Assembly: GCF_013283365.1 (NCBI RefSeq)
Contig: NZ_WBYM01000002.1
Location: 62,001-126,000 of the forward strand
Source: Marinobacterium sp. xm-d-530
Lineage (GTDB): Bacteria; Pseudomonadota; Gammaproteobacteria; Pseudomonadales; Balneatricaceae
Reading direction: 5' to 3'
Length of the DNA: 64,000 nt
The notes under the pieces were generated by a model. It was not told the origin of the DNA. It saw only the letters and a program-made list of their open reading frames with translations, and searched no databases. The position numbers and the translations under genes are program-made. Below are positions 56,089 through 64,000 of the stretch, piece by piece (the first letter of the stretch is position 1; every line of letters starts with the position of its first letter).

Positions 56089-56466
56089 TTATCGACCTGC
56101 AAAGAACGCACTGTGAAGGTGGATAAAACTCGAGTAACGATGATCTGAAAGATGTAGGTAGTCGGGTTCGCCTTCACAATTTACCAAACAGGTAGACATG
56201 TTCGCGTTGCGTCCAGCCTCTAGATCGTATTTGTAATCACCCACCATCATGATGGACGGGTTAGGCAGAGAAAAATTCTTCTCAACTTCGTGTTGGTGGA
56301 TAATCGCTTCGGCGTCAGCCCTCTCTGGCAATGAAAGTGTTTCAACAAAACTCAACACATCTACATCAGCTGGACACCCGATATCCAAACGAATTTGATT
56401 GAAATCCAGTGTGGATGTCACAAGCGTTCCATCAAGGTCAAAAACAATACCGCGTATATGATTCAA
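56089..56466 (-). pseudogene. HAD-family hydrolase with the central region missing
   Basis: The N-terminus is a normal HAD phosphatase start (HIRGIVFDLDGTLVTSTLDF, with both catalytic Asp residues), then IGCPADVDVLSFVETL and EAIIHQHEVE. The text then jumps straight to SIMMVGDYKYDLEAGRNANM, the C-terminal motif IV. Intact relatives of about 200-220 residues carry roughly 85 residues more between these points, including motifs II (Ser/Thr) and III (Lys). The frame is intact, so an in-frame internal deletion is likely. TTG 56466 has GAGG upstream; TTG 56481 is the other option. Probably inactive. Confidence 0.7.
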
Positions 56467-56625
56467 TTTAAGAGTCCTCAATTTATGATTTGCTTACGTA
56501 AATGTTCAGAACAGTGATCAATTCTCAAAGGCCAATAGTGTTAAATACTCCTCAACATTTCCAAAGCTGGCCTATTTTTTGCATTTGTTTATTGATGTTT
56601 CCTAATTCCCTACTAGAGTCAATAG

Positions 56626-58524
56626 ATGCGAAACCGACACTTGATAAACCGTCTGATTGAACTGTCAAAAACAGCAGATCATCACGATATTCTGAGTAAG
56701 ATCACACAGGCTTTCAGCGAAGCCTATTCACCCTCTCTGGTTTTTGTAGGTGTGTTAGTTGATAGCCACGCTGAGCTGATTGAAGGCCATGCCGCTTTTC
56801 GTGGGGAGGAGCCTTCTGAACCCTGGGTGTACTGCATGACCGATCAACCCTGTGCACTGGTTTATAAAGGGAAAAAGGTCTCTATACCCTGTGATGTCCA
56901 GAAAGACTTCATCAAAAAAGAGGGTTCAGGATTAGAGAGCTTTCTTGGCTTACCGATCAACCACCCCACTGCGGGTACCCTAGCTCACTTTGCCGTCTAT
57001 GACAGTCAACCCAATCACTTTGATGACATCAAAGAGGAGACCCTCTGCCTCCTTCAAACGCTCATTGAGCGGGAATACTGGCGAATTCATGCGTTGCGTG
57101 CAGAACGTGTCGTTGACCTATTCAGCGACCTAGAAATCGGCATTCACCGCACCGAGACTGCAACCGGAAAAATTGTTGAGATAAACCCTTATCTGTCAGA
57201 AAAAACAGGGATTAAGATTAATGCTCAACAGGCTGTGCCAATCTGGGAAATGGATCTACTCAGCTCAGAGAACCAGATCAAGAATAGGGTTTTTGACCAA
57301 AACTTGTCTCATGAGTCCCTGTATAAGCTAGATGATGATCGTGAGTTCCCTGTTGAAGTGAGAACGATTTGTAACCCAGCGGACAGTCTAATGAATGAAC
57401 ATTGGGTAAGCGTGGTACTGGATCAAACAGAGCGATTAGCCAGAGAGAAAGAGCTCAGACTTGCGTTAGAACAACTCAAAGCTAAACAGGAACAACAAAA
57501 ACAGTTTTTCGCAGTGGTTGGACATGAATTGCGTACCCCTATTGCATCGATCAACATGCTACTTAAAGATGAATCGATACCCCGCGAAGAGATCGATACC
57601 TATTTAAAATCGACTGCCAGCAACTTACTCGATGTTTTAGAAGATCTTCGCTTTATTGGCGAACCAGAAAAACGAGTAGTTCAATTTAAAACAGCAACTC
57701 CGGAATCCATTATTCAAGGTGTTTGCGGATCGCTTCATGGACTTCTGCTTCAACGCCAACAGCAATTGACTCTCAGCTTACAAGAGAGCGGTCAATTTGT
57801 ACTGCCTGTACAAGCCATTCGACAAATCTGCACAAACCTAATCAAGAATGCATCGATTCACAGCGGGGGTCACCAGATTGCTGTCTCTCTGACACATGCA
57901 AGCGATCAAAACCTGTTGCAAATCGTTGTTGAAGATGACGGCGTAGGCATCCCTAAAGAAGCATTAGAGGATCTATTAAAGCCATTTAATCGAGGCAAAA
58001 CAGACGCGGACGGTACAGGACTTGGGTTGTACATCGTAAAAGAGATTGCCAATGCTATTGAGGCTAAATTGGACTACAGCACTTCAGAACTAGGGGGTGC
58101 AAAATTCATACTGGAATTTGCCGTTAATGAACCTGAGATTAAAAATTCATCGCAGATAAGAGATTCAATCAACTTTTCAGACATGCGAATTCTGATAGCA
58201 GAGGATAATAAGACGCTTCAGCTACTGACCCAAAAGATGTTAAGTAAAGTTGGTGCACATGTAGAGGTTGCTGATAACGGTCGTGATGCGTTGCAGCTTG
58301 TAAAAAGAGATAGTTTTGATCTGGTGATTACGGATCTGAACATGCCAGAAATGAATGGCTTAGAACTGATCGAGCAACTCACGAAACAAGATTTCAAAGG
58401 GACGATTTTGGGATGCACGGCAGCGATTACGGGTAATGAGACAGAGCAGATGATAATTAAAGGCGCCAAAGAGGTTATCCCCAAGCCGATCTCATTGGAT
58501 CAGATAGAACAGGCACTTAAGTAA
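56626..58524 (+). CDS. cytoplasmic hybrid histidine kinase (GAF-PAS-HisKA-HATPase-receiver)
   Basis: A 632-residue signalling protein without membrane helices or signal peptide. A GAF domain (about 15-160) with FLGLPINHPTAGTLAHFAVYD is followed by a PAS domain (about 165-275), HisKA with VVGHELRTPIASINML (His about 302), HATPase (about 390-505, LIKNASIHSGG, DDGVGIP, GTGLGLY) and a receiver (about 525-632, phospho-Asp in LVITDLNMPEMNG about 570, Lys in VIPKPIS). The kinase-receiver part is close to that of the split kinase at 14281. The ligand and output are unknown. It sits among the PHA genes but nothing shows it regulates them. Confidence 0.92.
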   Translation: MRNRHLINRLIELSKTADHHDILSKITQAFSEAYSPSLVFVGVLVDSHAELIEGHAAFRGEEPSEPWVYCMTDQPCALVYKGKKVSIPCDVQKDFIKKEGSGLESFLGLPINHPTAGTLAHFAVYDSQPNHFDDIKEETLCLLQTLIEREYWRIHALRAERVVDLFSDLEIGIHRTETATGKIVEINPYLSEKTGIKINAQQAVPIWEMDLLSSENQIKNRVFDQNLSHESLYKLDDDREFPVEVRTICNPADSLMNEHWVSVVLDQTERLAREKELRLALEQLKAKQEQQKQFFAVVGHELRTPIASINMLLKDESIPREEIDTYLKSTASNLLDVLEDLRFIGEPEKRVVQFKTATPESIIQGVCGSLHGLLLQRQQQLTLSLQESGQFVLPVQAIRQICTNLIKNASIHSGGHQIAVSLTHASDQNLLQIVVEDDGVGIPKEALEDLLKPFNRGKTDADGTGLGLYIVKEIANAIEAKLDYSTSELGGAKFILEFAVNEPEIKNSSQIRDSINFSDMRILIAEDNKTLQLLTQKMLSKVGAHVEVADNGRDALQLVKRDSFDLVITDLNMPEMNGLELIEQLTKQDFKGTILGCTAAITGNETEQMIIKGAKEVIPKPISLDQIEQALK

Positions 58525-58525
58525 C

Positions 58526-58552
58526 AAAAAGAGAGCAAAAGCTCTCTTTTTT
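58526..58552 (+). terminator. intrinsic terminator after the hybrid kinase (symmetrical)
   Basis: A-run, stem GAGAGC / GCTCTC, AAAA loop, six T. It also faces the convergent phaR and may serve both. Confidence 0.92.
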
Positions 58553-58577
58553 GTCGAATGAGAAACCAAGAAAAGAG

Positions 58578-59030
58578 CTATTTCTCCTCTTTCTCACCCT
58601 CTTGTTTAGCCGTTGGATTGAACATATTCCAGAAGGCCATGTTCTGATCCGTCAATTTGTTCATCATCGTTAATGGATTGGCTGCGCCCATCATCGTCTC
58701 CATCTGATCACGGATACGATCTTGGTGCTCTAGGAAGGCGCTGATGCTCTGTTCTAGGTACTGGCTCATCATGCCCTGCATGCTATCACCGTAAAAGCGG
58801 ATGAGTTGCTGAAGCACCTGATTGGTTAGCAAGGTACCACCCCCATCAGCCTCTTGCTCAGAGATGATTTGCAGGAGAATGTTGCGCGTTAAATCTTGGC
58901 CTGTTTTAGAATCCTGAACCTGAAAGGTCTCACCGTTCATTACCAGCTGCTTTACATCTTCTAGGGTAACGTAGCAGCTGCGAGATGTGTCGTAGAGACG
59001 GCGGTTTGTATATTTACGAAGAATGCGCAC
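58578..59030 (-). CDS. phaR: polyhydroxyalkanoate synthesis repressor PhaR
   Basis: DNA- and PHA-binding repressor of phasin and PHA genes. The 150-residue protein has the PHB_acc N-terminal DNA-binding domain (ILRKYTNRRLYDTSRSCYVTLEDVKQLV, about 3-35), the TRNILLQIISEQE segment, and a Met/Gln-rich helical C-terminus (MQGMMSQYLEQSISAFLEHQ) that binds polymer. GTG 59030 is the start, with AGGT ahead. It lies 16 bases after the DUF6489 gene. Confidence 0.92.
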   Translation of the reverse strand: MRILRKYTNRRLYDTSRSCYVTLEDVKQLVMNGETFQVQDSKTGQDLTRNILLQIISEQEADGGGTLLTNQVLQQLIRFYGDSMQGMMSQYLEQSISAFLEHQDRIRDQMETMMGAANPLTMMNKLTDQNMAFWNMFNPTAKQEGEKEEK

Positions 59031-59046
59031 AAAAGTACCTCAACAA

Positions 59047-59298
59047 TTATTTATCGTTCTTATCGCTAGTGTTGCTGGTCATCATTCCGAAGAAAGCCTT
59101 TTGCATGGCCTCCATCGAATTTAGGCCTGAATTTAGATAGGGCTGCATTAAAGAGAGAGCGTCATAACCATCTGCGCCATTAAGCATCTGCTGTCTAAAC
59201 TGTTCAACTAACTCTTTTTGAATTTCGGACACATCGGGTAGACCTAGGGTGCGGCGAAACTCTTCTGGGGTTAAATCAACATCTACACTGATTTTCAT
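59047..59298 (-). CDS. DUF6489 family protein, PHA-associated
   Basis: An 83-residue protein starting MKISVDVDLTPEEFRRTLGLPDVSEIQKELVEQF, with a short helical C-terminus including LNSMEAMQKAFFGMM. This matches my recollection of DUF6489, usually encoded beside phaR or phasins; the exact role is unknown. ATG 59298 is preferred to ATG 59310 because GGAG is seven bases before it. It probably shares a transcript with phaR. Confidence 0.8.
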   Translation of the reverse strand: MKISVDVDLTPEEFRRTLGLPDVSEIQKELVEQFRQQMLNGADGYDALSLMQPYLNSGLNSMEAMQKAFFGMMTSNTSDKNDK

Positions 59299-59378
59299 AA
59301 CGATCTCCATGCAGCACTTTTAAGAAGCCTGTAGGCTTGAGCATAACGCGTTTATTTTCGCACTGCAAAAAAACCTTT

Positions 59379-60533
59379 TTAGCTATTTTGCTGCACTTTT
59401 GCCGGCAACTTTCCGAAGGATATCAACAACAGAGCTACGAGACTGGCCGCCGCCGCAAAGATGAAACTAACGCCAGAACCGAAGTGGTGCCAAAGGTAGC
59501 CGGCAATGATGGAACCAAACAGACCACCCAAACCAAAGCCGAGACTAGAGTGCAGAGCCTGCGCCCTGCCCTCGCTTCCAGCGGGAAAGAGCTGCTGCAC
59601 AATACGAATACCACTGGCATGCAGCACCGCAAAACTGGCCGCATGTAGCAGTTGAGAGAGTATGATCATTAACAGTAAGTCAGACAGGGTTGCCATCATT
59701 AACCAGCGCAGCACTGCCAGCATTAAACTCGCCATAAAGACACTTACGAGCGAAAAGCGTTGCCACAATTTGTGCAACACAGCGAACATCGCTATCTCAG
59801 CCAGAACACCTAAAGACCACAATAAACCTATGGATAAGCCGCTGTACCCCTCTTGTTGCAGCAAGAGCGTGTAAAAACCGTTGTAGGGGCCGTGAGCCAA
59901 TTGTGCAAAAAAGATCAGCGCAAAGAACTGCATCACTTCAGGACGTCTCATCACCTTTGCAACAGAGACAGATTTGGCTGAATTGATCGGTGCGGCAGCC
60001 GGCTTGGGAACCGTCCAGGTTGCAAAGTAGATAGCAATTAATACCACCAACAACCCAATAGGCACCCACTCGATCTGATCGTCTATGAACAACTCACCAC
60101 CGATCAAGGTAGCCGCTATGAACCCAACGGAGCCCCACAAACGAATTTTCCCATAGCGATCTCGCTTCTCACCTAGATGACTTAAGGTCACTACTTCAAA
60201 TTGCGGCAAAATCGCATTCCAGAAAAATGAGAAGCAGAGCATCGCAAGCAGCAGCGGCCAAAACCCCTCAATGAACAGCACCGGAATAAAGGCTAATACA
60301 GCCAGCAGCGCACCCAGTTTAACAACCCGCATGCGCTCCATATGACGATCGGCCACATAGCCCCAAATGCTGGGAGCATAAAGCCTAGAGAGGTGAAACG
60401 CGCCCAACAGGAGTCCAATCTCCTCAGCATTGAAACCTTCATGACTCAGGTAGGGAGCCCAAAAGGGCATCACCACCCCTAACAGCGAGAAGAAGGTGTA
60501 GTAGAAAAGCGAAAGTCTCAGCTCAAGGCGCAT
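59379..60533 (-). CDS. MFS transporter, HcaT/PPP-type (MFS_1-like)
   Basis: A 384-residue permease with 12 helices. The start LRLSLFYYTFFSLLGVVMPFWAPYLSHEGFNAEEIGLLLG and the loop-2 region YVADRHMERMR are those of the MFS_1_like family (HcaT, 3-phenylpropionate permease). Substrate unknown. It begins two bases after the stop of the LysE-type gene, so the two are co-transcribed. Confidence 0.88.
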   Translation of the reverse strand: MRLELRLSLFYYTFFSLLGVVMPFWAPYLSHEGFNAEEIGLLLGAFHLSRLYAPSIWGYVADRHMERMRVVKLGALLAVLAFIPVLFIEGFWPLLLAMLCFSFFWNAILPQFEVVTLSHLGEKRDRYGKIRLWGSVGFIAATLIGGELFIDDQIEWVPIGLLVVLIAIYFATWTVPKPAAAPINSAKSVSVAKVMRRPEVMQFFALIFFAQLAHGPYNGFYTLLLQQEGYSGLSIGLLWSLGVLAEIAMFAVLHKLWQRFSLVSVFMASLMLAVLRWLMMATLSDLLLMIILSQLLHAASFAVLHASGIRIVQQLFPAGSEGRAQALHSSLGFGLGGLFGSIIAGYLWHHFGSGVSFIFAAAASLVALLLISFGKLPAKVQQNS

Positions 60534-60535
60534 CG

Positions 60536-61165
60536 TTAACTACGCTCACCAAGTAAGAGGCGTAGTCCGAACATCAGATAAACAGTTCCACTTAAGCCAT
60601 TTAAGGCTCTGATCACACCTCTATTGAACAGAAGATGACGGGCTCGATCGACACCTAATACCAAACCACCCTGCCAGACCATGGCAATACAAAAATGGAT
60701 TAACGCCATCATCAGAGACTGTAGGAGAGGTGAATAGCCCGATACCAGAAATTGCGGTAACAGAGCCATATAGAAGAGTAAGGTTTTCGGGTTTAACAGA
60801 TTGTTGAGAAAACCTTGGTAGAAGGCCGAGCGTAGAGCGCTTTCATTAGTAGCAGTTTCCAAAATCAATGCGCGTCCTCTGAACAGATCTTTAAACGCTT
60901 GCAGTGCAAGATAGATCAAATAGCCTGCTCCTAACATCTGCATGTAAAAGAACAGTGTTTCTGAACTGGCCAGAATGGCAGCCACGCCTAATGCACTCAA
61001 TGTTCCGTGCACAAACAGCCCCAAGCAGATACCAAGACTGGCTAAAAACCCCTGGCTTCGACTGCCTACAGAGCGTCGCAATACCATCATCGTATCGACA
61101 CCGGGGGTCAGTGTTAATAGGGTAATGGCCACCAGAAACGCGGCCCAAGGGAAGAGTTCAAGCAT
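60536..61165 (-). CDS. LysE/RhtB family amino-acid exporter
   Basis: A 209-residue inner-membrane exporter with about six helices. LTPGVDTMMVLRRSVGSRSQGFLASLGICLGLFVH is the LysE signature region, and YLIYLALQAF and FLNNLLNPKTLLFYMALLPQF follow. The export substrate cannot be told from sequence. ATG 61165 comes directly after the T-run of a terminator hairpin and lacks a Shine-Dalgarno; TTG 61189 is inside the hairpin. See the leader feature. Confidence 0.88.
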   Translation of the reverse strand: MLELFPWAAFLVAITLLTLTPGVDTMMVLRRSVGSRSQGFLASLGICLGLFVHGTLSALGVAAILASSETLFFYMQMLGAGYLIYLALQAFKDLFRGRALILETATNESALRSAFYQGFLNNLLNPKTLLFYMALLPQFLVSGYSPLLQSLMMALIHFCIAMVWQGGLVLGVDRARHLLFNRGVIRALNGLSGTVYLMFGLRLLLGERS

Positions 61166-61213
61166 TAAAAAAGCCCAGTGCGATAACAAGTTTTCGTTAT
61201 AACATCTGGGCTT
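61164..61213 (-). terminator. terminator after the carboxynorspermidine dehydrogenase gene, touching the LysE-type start
   Basis: On the minus strand, AAGCCCAG (61213-61206) pairs with CTGGGCTT (61178-61171), with an inner pair GTTAT/ATAAC, and a run of six T follows. The next three bases after TTTTTTA are the ATG of the LysE-type gene. It ends the upstream operon but could also act as an attenuator for the exporter. Confidence 0.8.
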
Positions 61214-61231
61214 GATGGGAGCTAGTCGATA

Positions 61232-62473
61232 TTAAGAGAAATCGAGCGGACGCTCTCCATTTTCGTCACGGATCCATGTTGGCAGACCCATGTGGTTAAG
61301 ATGATTCAGGAATGGACGTGGATCCAACTCCTCTACGTTAACCATCGTTTTACAATCCCATTCACCCGTCGCAATCAATAACGCAGCTGCAACCGGTGGA
61401 ACACCAGCGGTGTAGGAGATACCCTGGCTACCGACCTCATTGTAGGCATCTTTATGGTCAGCAACGTTGTAGATGAACACTTCACGCTCTTGACCATCTT
61501 TAGTTCCTTTCACCTGATCACCTATACAGGTCTTACCGGTGTAGTTGGGTGCAAGTGACGCAGGATCTGGAAGACAAGCTTTAACCACTTTAAGAGGGAC
61601 AACACTCTGCCCTTCAGCCGTTTCGATTGGCTGCTCAGAGAGAAGACCCAGATTCTTTAGAACCGTGAATACGGTGATGTAACGTTCCCCAAAGCCCATC
61701 CAGAAACGTACATTAGGACAACCTAGGTTGGCTGATAGAGAGTGGATCTCATCGTGACCCGTCATGTAGCTTGTGCGCTCACCCACCACAGGCAGATCGT
61801 CAGTACGACTGATCTCAAACATCTGGTTGGTTTGCCACTGATTGTTCTGCCAAGAGTAGACACGTCCGGTAAACTCACGGAAGTTGATCTCAGGGTCGAA
61901 GTTGGTGGCGAACCAGTGACCGTGATCGCCCGCATTGATGTCGATAATGTCGACTGACTCGAGCGTATCGAAGTACTTATTTTTAGCCAGTGCCGCATAA
62001 GCGTTTACGACACCTGGATCAAAGCCACAGCCCAAAATAGCCGTGGTGCCTGTCTCTTTACAGCGCTCGCGACGTTTCCACTCGTAGTTACCGTACCAAG
62101 GTGGGTTTTCACAAATCTTAAGTGGGTCTTCGTGAATAGCGGTGTCTAGGTAAGCGACACCCGTTTCAATACAGGCTTCAAGTACCGACATATTGACGAA
62201 GGCTGAACCGACATTAAGCACGATCTCAGAGCCCGTCGCTTTGATCAATGCAACCGTCGCGGCTGTATCCATTGCATCCAGTGCATGAGCCGTTAACTTG
62301 CCATCCACCTTCATTGCACCCTTCTCGTGGATGCTGTCGATGATCGCGTCACACTTCGATTTGGTTCTTGAAGCGATCGCTATATCACCGAGGATATCGT
62401 TGTGTTGGGCGCATTTATGCGCCACCACCTGGGCAACACCACCGCCGCCAATAATTAGTACATTCTTTTTCAT
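61232..62473 (-). CDS. carboxynorspermidine dehydrogenase (saccharopine dehydrogenase family)
   Basis: Condenses diaminopropane (or putrescine) with aspartate semialdehyde and reduces the product, forming carboxynorspermidine or carboxyspermidine. The 413-residue protein has the N-terminal Rossmann site VLIIGGGGVAQVVAHKCAQ (about 5-23) and the family's LNVGSAFVNMSVLEACIETGVAYLDTA and GFDPGVVNAYAALA blocks. Its neighbour nspC decarboxylates the product, fixing the pathway. ATG 62473 is preferred to GTG 62485. It lies between nspC (34 bases upstream) and a terminator. Confidence 0.93.
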   Translation of the reverse strand: MKKNVLIIGGGGVAQVVAHKCAQHNDILGDIAIASRTKSKCDAIIDSIHEKGAMKVDGKLTAHALDAMDTAATVALIKATGSEIVLNVGSAFVNMSVLEACIETGVAYLDTAIHEDPLKICENPPWYGNYEWKRRERCKETGTTAILGCGFDPGVVNAYAALAKNKYFDTLESVDIIDINAGDHGHWFATNFDPEINFREFTGRVYSWQNNQWQTNQMFEISRTDDLPVVGERTSYMTGHDEIHSLSANLGCPNVRFWMGFGERYITVFTVLKNLGLLSEQPIETAEGQSVVPLKVVKACLPDPASLAPNYTGKTCIGDQVKGTKDGQEREVFIYNVADHKDAYNEVGSQGISYTAGVPPVAAALLIATGEWDCKTMVNVEELDPRPFLNHLNHMGLPTWIRDENGERPLDFS

Positions 62474-62507
62474 AAGATCGCGCACTCCGATGCGTTACTT
62501 AACACTA

Positions 62508-63605
62508 TTAAGAGAGGTTATCGACAAAGTCCTGATAACCAAATTCACGAACAAGTTTGATCGAACCATCAAACTCTTTAATGGCTATAGAGGGCATTTT
62601 CACACCATTGAACCAGTTTTTCTTAACCATGGTGTAGCCACCCGCATCCTCTATTGAGAGTCGATCACCGGCTTTAAGCTCATGATTAAAATTAAACTCA
62701 CCAAAAATATCGCCTGCCAAGCAAGACTTACCGCACAGTTGATAGCTGTACTCACCATCACAAGGTGACATACGAGCGTCCTCTCGATAGATCAAAAGAT
62801 CGAGCATATGCGCTTCAATCGAGCTATCAACAATCGCTAGGTGCTTACCGTTGTAGAGTGTATCTAATACCGATACTTCGAGCGTTGTGCTCTTGGTAAT
62901 GGCCGCTTCACCAGGCTCTAAATAGACCTGAACACCATAGGTTTCAGAGAAGGACTTCAAACGCTGACAGAATTGATCAAGCGGATAATCATCCCCGGTA
63001 AAGTGGATACCACCCCCTAGACTGATCCATTTCATTTTGGCAATCAGGTGGCCAAAGCGCGCTTCGATATCACTGAGCATGGCACTGAAACGCTCAAAAT
63101 CGCCATTTTCACAATTGTTGTGGAACATGAAACCGGAAATTTTATCGACTACCGTTTCGATACGCTCAGGGTCCCATTCACCCAGGCGGCTATACGGACG
63201 TGCTGGATCGGCAATGATGAACTCAGAGGTTGAAATACCCGGATTCACGCGCAAGCCACGCGTCTTGTCACGGCTCTGCTCTTCAAAGCGTTCAAACTGA
63301 TTGATGGTGTTGAAGATGATCTTGTCACAGTTAGCGAGCACCTCCTCTATCTCATGATCGTCATAGGCGACCGAGTAAGCGTGTGTTTCACCGGGAAACT
63401 TGTCATGACCTAGCTTAACTTCATAGAGTGAGGATGAGGTTGTACCGTCCATATATTGCGACATTTGATCAAACACGGACCAGGTCGCGAAGCATTTCAG
63501 TGCTAGCAGAGATTTAGCACCCGATTGCTCACGTACGTAGGCGATCTTCTCCAGGTTCTTTTGGAGTTTCGATCGATCGATAAGGTAGTAAGGGGTCTTT
63601 AACAT
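62508..63605 (-). CDS. nspC: carboxynorspermidine decarboxylase
   Basis: PLP enzyme of the alanine-racemase fold (fold III) that decarboxylates carboxynorspermidine/carboxyspermidine to norspermidine/spermidine. The 365-residue protein has TPYYLIDRSKL at the start, the PLP lysine in LLALKCFATW (about 41), a glycine-rich WISLGGGIHFTG phosphate loop, EPGEAAI and the catalytic Cys in GKSCLAGD. The frame is open to 63680, but ATG 63605 gives the conserved start. It lies one base after the aroC stop, so the genes share a transcript. Confidence 0.95.
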   Translation of the reverse strand: MLKTPYYLIDRSKLQKNLEKIAYVREQSGAKSLLALKCFATWSVFDQMSQYMDGTTSSSLYEVKLGHDKFPGETHAYSVAYDDHEIEEVLANCDKIIFNTINQFERFEEQSRDKTRGLRVNPGISTSEFIIADPARPYSRLGEWDPERIETVVDKISGFMFHNNCENGDFERFSAMLSDIEARFGHLIAKMKWISLGGGIHFTGDDYPLDQFCQRLKSFSETYGVQVYLEPGEAAITKSTTLEVSVLDTLYNGKHLAIVDSSIEAHMLDLLIYREDARMSPCDGEYSYQLCGKSCLAGDIFGEFNFNHELKAGDRLSIEDAGGYTMVKKNWFNGVKMPSIAIKEFDGSIKLVREFGYQDFVDNLS

Positions 63606-63606
63606 C

Positions 63607-64000
63607 TTAAAGCTGACCCAGCACCGGCGTATCAACCGATACATCCGCATTTTGGCCGCGATGACGCAGCAGATGATCAACCAAAGTCAGAGCCATCATC
63701 GCTTCTGCAATGGGTGTGGCACGAATACCGACACAGGGGTCATGACGGCCTTTGGTAACCACCTCCACTTCATTACCAAACTTATCAATACTGCGTCCAG
63801 GCAGGCGCATGCTTGAGGTTGGCTTAAGCGCGATGTGCGCAATGATATCTTGGCCACTGGAGATACCGCCTAAGATTCCACCCGCGTGATTCGAAATGAA
63901 GCCCTCTTTCGTCATCTCATCGCGATGCTCAGTCCCTTTTTGCGCAACCGATGCAAAACCATCACCAATCTCTACCCCTTTCACGGCATTGATACTCATC
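63607..64000 (-). CDS. aroC: chorismate synthase, C-terminal part (start outside window)
   Basis: Converts EPSP to chorismate with reduced FMN. The 131 codons present are the C-terminal third: [30 protein letters not shown] (FMN/substrate loop), [17 protein letters not shown] and the last helix. The Met at the left of this part (MSINAV) is internal in all known AroC proteins, so the gene continues past base 64000. Confidence 0.96.
   Translation of the reverse strand, partial: MSINAVKGVEIGDGFASVAQKGTEHRDEMTKEGFISNHAGGILGGISSGQDIIAHIALKPTSSMRLPGRSIDKFGNEVEVVTKGRHDPCVGIRATPIAEAMMALTLVDHLLRHRGQNADVSVDTPVLGQL

Noticed and set aside
59337-59648. A 103-residue plus-strand frame opposite the MFS gene
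   Set aside because: It lies within a well-recognised transporter gene and its translation resembles no protein.
1-64000. CRISPR array, prophage, integrative element, rRNA or tRNA gene
   Set aside because: No regularly spaced direct repeats, integrase, phage structural gene, or tRNA/rRNA sequence could be recognised by eye in any gap.

Overview
The window is an almost fully coding stretch of a gammaproteobacterial chromosome. No phage, insertion sequence, CRISPR array, rRNA or tRNA gene is visible. A marine relative of the Oceanospirillales/Pseudomonadales is the best guess; the genus cannot be fixed. Reasons: the Pseudomonas-like run leuC-leuD-leuB-asd-usg-fimV-truA-trpF-(trpBA)-accD-folC-dedD-cvpA-purF-metZ, a complete rsxABCDGE-nth operon, an NhaD-type Na+/H+ antiporter, a two-subunit (class III) polyhydroxyalkanoate synthase, and the carboxynorspermidine route to polyamines.

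Layout. 1-4.6 kb: 3' part of metG, then the pntAB transhydrogenase operon. 4.6-14.3 kb: housekeeping and accessory genes (DUF6482 protein, membrane J-protein, MOSC protein, tmcA-smrA, a LysM-like lipid-anchored or membrane-anchored protein, a YfcG-type GST, deaD, nhaD, a GIY-YIG protein). 14.3-17.3 kb: a hybrid sensor kinase split by one in-frame stop. 17.4-25.2 kb: assimilatory sulfate reduction, cysG-cysH-DUF934-cysI-tauE divergent from cysDN. 25.3-32.7 kb: rsx/rnf electron transport complex, nth, a DUF2185 protein and the heat-shock gene ibpA. 32.9-51.9 kb: seventeen minus-strand genes from leuC to dusC for leucine, threonine/lysine/methionine, tryptophan, fatty acid, folate and purine synthesis plus the polar-pole protein FimV. 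52-59.3 kb: a short csrA, a LysR regulator, phaEC, a GNAT enzyme, DUF2788, a shortened HAD protein, a second hybrid kinase, and phaR with its DUF6489 partner. 59.4-64 kb: MFS and LysE transporters, carboxynorspermidine dehydrogenase, nspC and the 3' part of aroC.

How it fits together. PntAB supplies NADPH that sulfite reductase and PHA synthesis can draw on. CysDN, CysH, CysI and siroheme synthase CysG carry sulfate to sulfide, and MetZ (with Asd upstream) places sulfide into homocysteine. PhaR and DUF6489 are probably the regulator/phasin partners of PhaEC, although a kinase and other genes lie between them.

The most interesting non-coding items are: a 92-93 bp imperfect palindromic repeat present twice (32734 and 49661); a helically phased array of four TATATAAC sites between the two cys operons; a ROSE-like RNA thermometer with a sigma-32-type promoter before ibpA; a Shine-Dalgarno-masking leader before deaD; and a terminator embedded at the start of the LysE-type exporter. 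The most interesting genes are the nonsense-split kinase, the HAD protein lacking its middle, and the 53-residue CsrA. No clearly new multi-gene system was found.
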